From assembly GCA_005883885.1 (NCBI GenBank), contig VAYF01000003.1:1-5157 (forward strand): a stretch of 5,157 nucleotides of DNA, given 5' to 3'. The notes under the pieces were generated by a model. That model was not told the origin of the DNA. It worked only from the letters and a program-made list of their open reading frames with translations, and did not search any database. The position numbers and the translations under genes were made by a program. Below, in pieces: positions 1 to 5,157 of this stretch. The DNA is from Actinomycetota bacterium. Lineage in GTDB: Bacteria; Actinomycetota; UBA4738; HRBIN12. Position 1 is the first letter of the stretch. Each line of letters starts with the position of its first letter.

Positions 1-731
1 ATCAGCCGGTGGTCGACCTCGACACGGGGCTGATGCTGAGCGTCGAAGCCCTGATCCGATGGGTCGAACCCGACGGGACGATGGTTCCACCGAACGACTT
101 CATCCCGCTCGCGGAAGAGCTCGGATTGATCGAGCAGATCGGCGATTGGGTCGTTCGAGAGCTCACCTACCAGGTCCAGGCGTGGCGCGAGCTGGACATC
201 GATCTGGAGGTCGGATTCAATCTGTCGCCACGCCAGTTCTGGCAGCCCGACCTGGCGAAGAGGATCCAGCACGAGTTCCGCGCCGGCGGCGTTGATCCGT
301 CGAAGGTGCTCGTGGAGGTGACCGAATCCTCCGCGATGATGGACCCCGACCGCGCGCAGGCGATCCTGCGCGAGCTGCACGATGCCGGGTTCGCGATCGC
401 GATCGACGATTTCGGGACGGGCTACTCGTCGCTCTCGCGGCTGCGCGACATGCCGGTCAAGGTGCTGAAGATCGACCGTTCGTTCGTCAGCGGCGTCCAC
501 GACGACCGGCAGGCGCGCTCGATCGTCAGCGCGTTCCTGGAGCTCGCGAGCGGCCTCGACATCGTGACGCTCGCCGAGGGGATCGAGACGCGCGAAGAGC
601 TCGACTTCCTGCGGGAACGCGGCTGCGACCTGGGTCAGGGCTTCTACTTCTCGCGGCCCGTGCCGCCCGAGGAGATCATCGCGTTCGCCCTCGGTGGGAT
701 CCCGACCGCCGCGACCATCCGCTCCGGGTGA
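1..731 (+). CDS. EAL-domain cyclic-di-GMP phosphodiesterase, 3' part (5' end outside window)
   Basis: This is the C-terminal part of a protein that hydrolyses cyclic-di-GMP to pGpG. The open frame enters from the left edge, with the first full codon at base 3 reading Gln-Pro-Val-Val-Asp. This matches the YQP(I/V)(V/I)DL opening strand of EAL domains, so the GTG at base 9 is internal and not the true start. Counting that GTG as residue 1, the conserved catalytic positions are all present: E13 of the EAL motif (EALIRW), N71 (GFNLSPRQ), E103 (VEVTES), D133-D134 (IDDFGTGYSS), K154 (LKIDR), E190 (AEGIET) and Q210 (GQGFYFSRP). The intact loop around DDFGTGYS fits an active enzyme. The domain runs almost to the end, leaving a tail of about 20 residues. 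By analogy with its paralogue at the right edge, the missing N-terminus probably carries a GGDEF domain and perhaps sensor domains (inference). It is convergent with the transketolase gene, 9 bp away. Confidence 0.95.
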   Translation, partial: QPVVDLDTGLMLSVEALIRWVEPDGTMVPPNDFIPLAEELGLIEQIGDWVVRELTYQVQAWRELDIDLEVGFNLSPRQFWQPDLAKRIQHEFRAGGVDPSKVLVEVTESSAMMDPDRAQAILRELHDAGFAIAIDDFGTGYSSLSRLRDMPVKVLKIDRSFVSGVHDDRQARSIVSAFLELASGLDIVTLAEGIETREELDFLRERGCDLGQGFYFSRPVPPEEIIAFALGGIPTAATIRSG

Positions 732-749
732 GCCGCCGGCTCAGCCGGA
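723..749. terminator. Hairpin spanning both stop codons of convergent genes; candidate bidirectional terminator
   Basis: A 27-base inverted repeat is centred on the EAL/transketolase junction. Its inner stem is six perfect pairs, TGAGCC (729-734) with GGCTCA (738-743), around a 3-base loop. One mismatch (728/744) is followed by five more pairs, TCCGG (723-727) with CCGGA (745-749). The + strand TGA stop (729-731) and the - strand TGA stop (741-743) lie in opposite arms and pair with each other. No T-run follows in either direction, so it would be a hairpin-only terminator of the kind often proposed in high-GC actinobacteria. Terminator activity is inferred; the base pairing is seen directly. 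Confidence 0.55.
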
Positions 750-2585
750 CAACGCGGCGCGGACCGACCGGGCGATCCCGCCGGCGTCGATCCCCGCCCA
801 CGCGCGCAGCTCCTCGGGGGTCGCAGAACCCGGCAGGTCGGTGACCGCGAGCTTCACGACGCGTCCGCGGAGCGGACCGGTGGCGGCGATCGCATCGAGC
901 ACCGCGTCGCCCAGCCCTCCTTCGATCCGGTGGTCCTCGACGACCACGAGCAGGTCCGTCCCCTCGAGCGCCGTGCGGATCGTCTCCGCGTCGATCGGCT
1001 TCACGCTGTAGCAGTCCAGCACGCGCGCCGCGATCCCCTCGGCGCCGAGGATGTCGCGCGCCGCCAGACACGTGTGGACGGTGATCCCGGCGCCGATCAG
1101 CGTCACGGCGTCGTGGTCAGTGGCCGACAACGTCTTCGACCCACCGACCGGGAAGTCCTCATCGTGCGGGTACAGGATCGGGGTTGCTTCCCGCGTCGTG
1201 CGCACGTACGAGATCCCCTGCAGGTCGCACATCGACGTCACGAGCCGGACCGTGCTGTGACCGTCCGCGGGATAGAGCACCGTCGTGCCGTTGATCGCTC
1301 GGAAGACGGCGAGGTCCTCCAGCGCCATCTGGGACGGCCCGTCCTCGCCGATCGAGATCCCGGCGTGCGATCCGCAGAGCCGCAGGTCGGCCCGGCTGAT
1401 CGCACCCATCCGGATGTGATCGGCCGCGCGCGTCCAGAAGGCTCCGAACGTCGCCGCGAAGGCGGTCTTCCCGAGGGCCTGCAGGCCGGTCGCGGTGCCG
1501 AGCAGGCATCCCTCGGCGATGTACAGCTCCACGAACCGCTCCGGCGCCACGGCTTGGGCCTCGTCGGTGTAGGTCGAGTTGCCGACCTCGCCGTCGAGGA
1601 CGACCAGGTCCGGCCGACGGTCGACGAGCCAGGCGAGCGTGTCGCCGAACGCCTTGCGGGTCGCGACCGGTCCGTCGTAGACGGGGGCAGCCGGTGGGTC
1701 CGCGTCGCGCACCACCTGCGTCGGCCGGAACTCGGGCGGAGACGGAGGCGTGACGAGGAGGTCGCTCCGGCCGCCGAGTTGATCGATCGCATCCTGGAGC
1801 TGATCGCTCGGCACGGCCTTGCCGTGCCAGCCCTCCTTGTTGGCGAGGAAGGAGACGCCGTGCCCTTTCTCCGTCCGGGCGACGATGAAGGTCGGGTGGT
1901 CGTCGGCGATCGCGTTGCGGTAGGCGAGGTCGATCTGCTCGACGTCGTGGCCGTCGATCTCCGTGGCGCTCCAGCCGAACGCCTCGGCCCGGCGCCGGAA
2001 CACATCCCCGGCCCACCCGTGCATCGTGGGACCACGCTGTCCGAGGCGGTTCAGGTCGAGGATCGCGGTGACGTTGCTCGCGCCGTGGAACGCGATCGCT
2101 TCCATCGCCTCCCAGACCGAGCCCTCTGCCATCTCGGAGTCACCGAGCAGCACCCAGACCCGCGCGTCGCTGCCATCGAGCCGCATCGACACGGCCATCC
2201 CGAGCCCGATCGCGAGCCCCTGGCCGAGGGACCCGGTCGCCACGTCCACCCAGGGCAACTCGGGGATCGGGGCCGGATGACCCTGGAGCGGCGAGCCCTG
2301 CTTGCGGAGGGTCAGGAGCTCGTCGTCGCCGAACGCGCCGATCCCTTTCAGCGTCGCGTACAGGCCTGGCGCGGCGTGGCCCTTCGACAGGATGAATCGG
2401 TCGTTCGACGGGTACGCGGGGTCTTTGACGTCGAACCGGAGGTGGTCGGCGAACAGGACGGCCAGCAGGTGCGCACACGACATCGATGAGGTCGGGTGAC
2501 CGGAACCCGCCGCCGTCGTCGCGCGCAGGCTGTCGACCGCGATCTGCGCGGCGAACCCGTTCCAGAGCTGAGCGCGATCTTCCAC
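741..2585 (-). CDS. tkt: Transketolase, short (vertebrate-like) type, complete
   Basis: This thiamine-diphosphate enzyme moves two-carbon ketol units between sugar phosphates in the cytosolic non-oxidative pentose phosphate pathway. At 614 residues it matches the short animal-type family (human TKT is about 620) and not the ~660-residue E. coli type. The N-terminal ThDP domain has H30 (SGHPTS), H70 (SKGHAAP), H103 (GHPAP), the GDS variant of the GDG cofactor motif at 148-150, and N179 and L181 (LNRLGQ) matching the human metal ligands. The pyrimidine domain begins near ATRKAFG (308-314) and holds the catalytic glutamate E358 and H407 in GSHAGISIGEDG. The C-terminal domain covers about 490-614. 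A proline-rich linker lies around 278-303. The GTG start is fixed by a strong Shine-Dalgarno five bases upstream. Oddities are Ser150 instead of glycine and GCLLG directly after E358, where human TKT has QNM. No frame break is visible. The alternative 1-deoxyxylulose-5-phosphate synthase is unlikely given the close collinear match to TKT. Confidence 0.95.
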   Translation of the reverse strand: MEDRAQLWNGFAAQIAVDSLRATTAAGSGHPTSSMSCAHLLAVLFADHLRFDVKDPAYPSNDRFILSKGHAAPGLYATLKGIGAFGDDELLTLRKQGSPLQGHPAPIPELPWVDVATGSLGQGLAIGLGMAVSMRLDGSDARVWVLLGDSEMAEGSVWEAMEAIAFHGASNVTAILDLNRLGQRGPTMHGWAGDVFRRRAEAFGWSATEIDGHDVEQIDLAYRNAIADDHPTFIVARTEKGHGVSFLANKEGWHGKAVPSDQLQDAIDQLGGRSDLLVTPPSPPEFRPTQVVRDADPPAAPVYDGPVATRKAFGDTLAWLVDRRPDLVVLDGEVGNSTYTDEAQAVAPERFVELYIAEGCLLGTATGLQALGKTAFAATFGAFWTRAADHIRMGAISRADLRLCGSHAGISIGEDGPSQMALEDLAVFRAINGTTVLYPADGHSTVRLVTSMCDLQGISYVRTTREATPILYPHDEDFPVGGSKTLSATDHDAVTLIGAGITVHTCLAARDILGAEGIAARVLDCYSVKPIDAETIRTALEGTDLLVVVEDHRIEGGLGDAVLDAIAATGPLRGRVVKLAVTDLPGSATPEELRAWAGIDAGGIARSVRAALSG

Positions 2586-2590
2586 CGCTC

Positions 2591-2597
2591 CCTCCTC
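2591..2597 (-). promoter_or_regulatory. Shine-Dalgarno for transketolase
   Basis: Read on the - strand, the bases are GAGGAGG, followed by a 5-base spacer and then the GTG at 2585. The match to the anti-Shine-Dalgarno is near perfect. It decides the transketolase start, because no other candidate start close by has a comparable site. Confidence 0.8.
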
Positions 2598-2619
2598 GCT
2601 GTCGGCGTCGAGCGAGGGG

Positions 2620-2629
2620 AGCCTACCGC
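2620..2629 (-). promoter_or_regulatory. Candidate -10 region for transketolase promoter
   Basis: On the - strand this reads GCGGTAGGCT, whose last six bases fit the TAnnnT -10 pattern of high-GC actinobacteria. Transcription would start near base 2613, giving a leader of about 28 nt that contains the Shine-Dalgarno site. Nine of ten bases match the + strand candidate at 2662-2671. The base pairs 17 bp upstream (2643-2648, CAAGCC on this strand) do not resemble TTGACA, so the call rests on the -10 alone. Confidence 0.4.
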
Positions 2630-2661
2630 CGTTGGACGTTGAGGCTTGGGTCGCGAACCCC

Positions 2662-2671
2662 GCGGTAGCCT
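2662..2671 (+). promoter_or_regulatory. Candidate -10 region for leaderless DEAD-box helicase transcript
   Basis: The bases read GCGGTAGCCT. The hexamer TAGCCT (2666-2671) fits TAnnnT and ends six bases before the GTG at 2678, so the expected transcription start falls on or next to the G of the start codon. No Shine-Dalgarno-like purine run precedes that GTG, which together points to leaderless translation. The TAG within the hexamer is also an in-frame stop, so the coding frame cannot extend further upstream. No good -35 is visible. Confidence 0.5.
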
Positions 2672-2677
2672 CTTCGT

Positions 2678-3880
2678 GTGAGCAGCGAACCGGTGGGCTT
2701 CCGCGATCTCGGCGTTTCGGATGAGGTCGTGCAGGCGCTCGCCCAACGGGGGATCCTGGCGCCGTTCCCGATCCAGTCGATGGTGTGGGAGGACGCGCGC
2801 GCGGGGCGCGACACCCTCGCGCGCTCCAAGACCGGTTCGGGGAAGACCCTGGGGTTCGCGATCCCGATCGCCGAACGGCTCGACCCCGACGCGCAGCCGC
2901 TGCCCGCGGCGCTCGTCCTCGTTCCCACGCGCGAGCTCGCCCAACAGGTGCGGGAAGACTTCGAGGTCGTGGCTGCGGCGAAGGGTCTTCGCGTGCAGGC
3001 GGTGTACGGGGGAACGCACGTCCGCGAGCAGGCGCGCGGGGTCGAGCGCTCCCACGTGTTGATCGCCACGCCCGGCCGGCTCGACGATCTGGCCACCCGG
3101 GGGCTCGTCCGGCTGGACGGCATCAGCGTGCTGGTCCTGGACGAGGCCGACCGGATGCTGGACATGGGTTTCCAGCCGCAGGTCGACCGGATCGTCCGAC
3201 GTCTGCCGAAGGACCGACAGACCATGTTCTTCTCCGCGACCCTGGACGGGGCCGTCGGACGGATCGCCGAGGTGTACACGCGCGACCCGGTGCTCCACGA
3301 GGTCGCGGGCTACGACCGCGCCGTCGTCGAGGAGGCGGATCATCGCTTCATCTCCGTACCGCCGCACGACAAGCTCGCGAAACTCACGGAGCTCGCGACC
3401 GCCGAGGGTGGGCTCACGCTGGTGTTCGTCAACACGAAGCGAGCGGTGGACGATCTGGCGCGACGGTTGAAGGCGGAGGGCGTGCCGGCGCTGGCGCTCC
3501 ACGGCGATATGCGCCAGGAGGCGCGGGATCGCTCCTTGAAGCGGTTCGAAGACGGTCACGTCGGTGTGCTGGTCGCGACGGACGTCGCGGCACGCGGGCT
3601 CGACCTGGACGACATCACGCTCGTCGTGAACTACGACGCGCCGCTCGACGACAAGTCCTACGTCCACCGCGTGGGGCGGACCGCGCGGGCCGGTCGGGCG
3701 GGGACCAGCGTCACGTTCGTGACACCCCAGCAGCAAGGGGACATCTCGCGCATGGCGGCGCGGCTGGATCTCCACGCGGAGTTCGAGCTCGAGGGGATGA
3801 AGGTGGTGCCGCCCCGGACCGTGTTCAAAGGGGGGCCGAAGGGGCGGCGCAGCGCCTTCCGTCCGCCGAAGCGGACGTGA
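2678..3880 (+). CDS. DEAD-box ATP-dependent RNA helicase, compact core
   Basis: This is an ATP-driven RNA-unwinding protein, of the kind acting in ribosome assembly, mRNA turnover or cold adaptation; the substrate cannot be read from sequence. It is 400 residues and contains all family motifs in order: the upstream aromatic F8 lying 17 residues before the Q motif (G25-Q33, with PFPIQ where PTPIQ is usual), motif I SKTGSGKT (50-57), Ia PTRELA (83-88), GG (111-112), TPGR (131-134), motif II DEAD (155-158), motif III SAT (186-188), motif IV LVFVNTKR (248-255), motif V ATDVAARGLD (300-309) and motif VI HRVGRTAR (330-337). The first RecA domain covers about 20-205 and the second about 220-355. The C-terminus is a short basic tail (384-400, rich in Lys, Arg and Pro) rather than a long RNA-binding extension, so it is near the minimal size for the family. 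GTG at 2678 is the first possible start, because TAG at 2666 is in frame. It is divergent from transketolase and convergent with the GGDEF-EAL gene. Confidence 0.95.
   Translation: MSSEPVGFRDLGVSDEVVQALAQRGILAPFPIQSMVWEDARAGRDTLARSKTGSGKTLGFAIPIAERLDPDAQPLPAALVLVPTRELAQQVREDFEVVAAAKGLRVQAVYGGTHVREQARGVERSHVLIATPGRLDDLATRGLVRLDGISVLVLDEADRMLDMGFQPQVDRIVRRLPKDRQTMFFSATLDGAVGRIAEVYTRDPVLHEVAGYDRAVVEEADHRFISVPPHDKLAKLTELATAEGGLTLVFVNTKRAVDDLARRLKAEGVPALALHGDMRQEARDRSLKRFEDGHVGVLVATDVAARGLDLDDITLVVNYDAPLDDKSYVHRVGRTARAGRAGTSVTFVTPQQQGDISRMAARLDLHAEFELEGMKVVPPRTVFKGGPKGRRSAFRPPKRT
3860..3877 (-). terminator. cUUCGg-loop hairpin, candidate terminator of the GGDEF-EAL gene
   Basis: Seven perfect base pairs (3860-3866 with 3871-3877) close a four-base loop. 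On the - strand the loop is TTCG closed by a C-G pair, which is the exceptionally stable cUUCGg RNA tetraloop. It starts 18 bases after the GGDEF-EAL stop codon (3896-3898), a typical terminator distance, and no T-run follows. On the + strand the loop is CGAA and the hairpin ends one base before the helicase stop at 3878-3880, so it could also act on that mRNA, but less ideally. The structure is seen directly; terminator function is inferred. Confidence 0.55.
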
Positions 3881-3895
3881 AAGCGCTGCGTCGCC

Positions 3896-5157
3896 TCAGA
3901 TCGCGAGCCCGCCCTCGATCACGTGCAGCCCGGCTCTGCGGTGCATCGCGGTGATCTGCTCGGCGGGGATGGGGCGCGAGAAGTAGAAGCCCTGCCCGAA
4001 CGGGCAGCCGCGGTCCGCCAGGAACCGCCACTCGTCCTCGGTCTCGATCCCCTCGGCGAGCGGCTCCATGCCGAGGTTGTTCGCGAGCGCGATGATCGCC
4101 GACACCATGCTCGCGCTCTGCGGGTCCGTGTGGACCTCCCGGACGAAGGTGCGATCGATCTTGAGCACGTCGACGGGCATGTAGCGCAGTCGCGAGAGCG
4201 ACGAGTAGCCCGTCCCGAAGTCGTCGATCGCGAGCCGGAGCCCTTCGTCCTTGAAGCCGTACAGGACGTCGAGGGTGTGGTCGGGGTCGTTCATCGCGGT
4301 GGACTCGGTGATCTCGACGGTCACCCGTGCGGGATCCATCCCCGCGGACCGGACCTGCCGTGCGATCCGACCGACGGGATCGTCCTGCCAGAGCTGCCGG
4401 GGGGAGAGGTTGAACCCGATCTCCAGCTCGATCCCCTCGGCCCGCCAGATCGCGTCCTGACGGCCGATCTCCTCGACCACCCAGCCGCCGATCGCGTCGA
4501 TCAGGCCCATCTCCTCGGCGAGGGGGATGAACTCTCCCGGCGCGAGCATCCCCCCGTTGGGGTCCGGCCAGCGGATCAGGGCCTCGACCCCGTACATGTC
4601 CCCGGTCCCGAGCTCGATCAGCGGTTGGTAGTGGAGCGTCCAACTCTGCTGATCGACGGCCTTGCGGAGCCGGGTCGACAGCGACAGCTTCGTCCGCGCG
4701 TCCGCGTCATCCGCGTGATGCACGACGTAGCCGCCCGGGCCCGACCGCTTCGCCCGGAACATCGCCGCGTCGGCGTTCCGCAGGAGCCCACCGGCATCGG
4801 TCGCGTCGGCCGGATAGAGGCTGATCCCGACCGAGACGGAGGCGTAGAGCTCGGTGCCGTCCAACTCGAAGGGCGACTCCAACAGCTGCTGCACGCGATC
4901 GGCGACCTGGATCGCGGCCAGTGTCACCCCGTCGGTGCCGGCGGGACCGGGTGTGGGCTCGATGTCCGCCAGCAACAGCAGGAACTCGTCGCCACCCTGA
5001 CGAGCGATCAGATCGGTCTCCCGGACCGCCCCGCGGAGCCGTTCGGCGAGCGCCGCGATCAGATCATCCCCCGCCTCGTGCCCGAGGGAATCGTTCACGA
5101 GCTTGAAGTTGTCGACGTCGAGCGTGAGCACCGCGACGCCGTGCTCGTGCCGGTCGG
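3896..5157 (-). CDS. GGDEF-EAL cyclic-di-GMP turnover protein, C-terminal part (5' end outside window)
   Basis: This is a tandem diguanylate cyclase/phosphodiesterase, making or degrading the second messenger cyclic-di-GMP. The frame is open to the right edge, and the residues before the GTG at 5131 (HEHGVAV) continue the first GGDEF strand, so the true start lies outside. Counting that GTG as residue 1, the GGDEF domain has D5, N8 and K10 (LDVDNFK), ND at 13-14, the inhibitory site RETD (37-40) exactly five residues before GGDEF (46-50), and ends near 138. A Pro/Gly-rich stretch (59-68) lengthens the segment after the signature. The EAL domain follows from about 165 and keeps E183, N241, E273, D303-D304, K324, E360 and Q380. 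Both domains therefore look catalytically competent; which activity dominates cannot be read from sequence. N-terminal sensor or membrane segments may exist beyond the window. Its EAL domain is about 59% identical to that at the left edge. It ends 15 bp from the convergent helicase gene. Confidence 0.96.
   Translation of the reverse strand, partial: DRHEHGVAVLTLDVDNFKLVNDSLGHEAGDDLIAALAERLRGAVRETDLIARQGGDEFLLLLADIEPTPGPAGTDGVTLAAIQVADRVQQLLESPFELDGTELYASVSVGISLYPADATDAGGLLRNADAAMFRAKRSGPGGYVVHHADDADARTKLSLSTRLRKAVDQQSWTLHYQPLIELGTGDMYGVEALIRWPDPNGGMLAPGEFIPLAEEMGLIDAIGGWVVEEIGRQDAIWRAEGIELEIGFNLSPRQLWQDDPVGRIARQVRSAGMDPARVTVEITESTAMNDPDHTLDVLYGFKDEGLRLAIDDFGTGYSSLSRLRYMPVDVLKIDRTFVREVHTDPQSASMVSAIIALANNLGMEPLAEGIETEDEWRFLADRGCPFGQGFYFSRPIPAEQITAMHRRAGLHVIEGGLAI

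Noticed and set aside
9..11. GTG at base 9 as the true start of the left EAL gene
   Set aside because: The codons before it encode Gln-Pro, part of the conserved YQP opening of the EAL domain, so the gene continues beyond the window edge.
390..412. Dense run of GATCGC-like words, suggesting a repeated palindrome or methylation-related element
   Set aside because: Such words recur throughout all genes here and are explained by ATC isoleucine codons next to codons ending in G or beginning with G in GC-rich coding sequence. No spacing pattern was seen.
930..2489. 519-codon open frame on the + strand, antisense to transketolase
   Set aside because: It lies wholly opposite a strongly conserved enzyme gene, is rich in Arg, Val and Asp as expected for the reverse of high-GC codons, and shows no recognisable motif. 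It is a shadow frame caused by few stop codons in GC-rich DNA.
2632..2651. TTGGAC, TTGAGG and TTGGGT as -35 hexamers for the helicase promoter
   Set aside because: Their distances to the TAGCCT -10 candidate are about 28, 20 and 14 bp, none close to 17, so none is convincing.
2348..3775. 475-codon open frame on the - strand, antisense to the helicase and running into the transketolase start
   Set aside because: It crosses the divergent promoter region and the transketolase start in a different frame, has no conserved motif, and its Arg/His-rich composition is typical of antisense shadow frames.
5129..5131. GTG at 5131 as the true start of the GGDEF-EAL gene
   Set aside because: The open frame continues to the window edge with residues that fit the first strand of the GGDEF domain, so a start here would delete part of the fold.

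Overview
The window looks like ordinary chromosome from a high-GC bacterium, most plausibly an actinomycete-like lineage (Actinomycetota). The evidence is the strong G/C preference at third codon positions, GTG as the only supported start codon, tight gene packing, TAnnnT-type -10 candidates and a probable leaderless GTG start. The sequence gives no firm taxonomic assignment below that level. There are no RNA genes, mobile elements, CRISPR arrays or long repeats that I can support.

Layout, left to right: (1) the 3' part of an EAL-domain cyclic-di-GMP phosphodiesterase gene on the + strand, cut by the left edge (1-731). (2) A complete transketolase gene on the - strand (741-2585), convergent with the EAL gene and separated from it by 9 bp. 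The gap and both stop codons lie inside one GC-rich hairpin (723-749). (3) A 92-bp divergent promoter region (2586-2677) carrying two nearly mirror-image -10 candidates, one per direction. (4) A complete, compact DEAD-box RNA helicase gene on the + strand (2678-3880) that appears to be leaderless. (5) A GGDEF-EAL protein gene on the - strand (3896-5157), convergent with the helicase across 15 bp and cut by the right edge. Its likely terminator is a hairpin with a UUCG loop that sits inside the last codons of the helicase gene.

The two EAL domains at the ends are clearly paralogous: about 59% identical by hand count, with no gaps over roughly 225 residues. They face each other across the transketolase/helicase pair. 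Both keep every conserved catalytic residue of the EAL family, and the right-hand protein also has intact GGDEF catalytic and RxxD inhibitory sites. The window therefore contains two cyclic-di-GMP turnover proteins around a pentose-phosphate enzyme and an RNA helicase. Nothing in the sequence shows that the four genes form one functional system. Each is probably its own transcription unit, since every junction is convergent or divergent.

I did not find a convincing undescribed system. The points most worth a second look are the divergent promoter architecture, the two convergent-boundary hairpins, and the unusual residues at two active-site positions of the transketolase.
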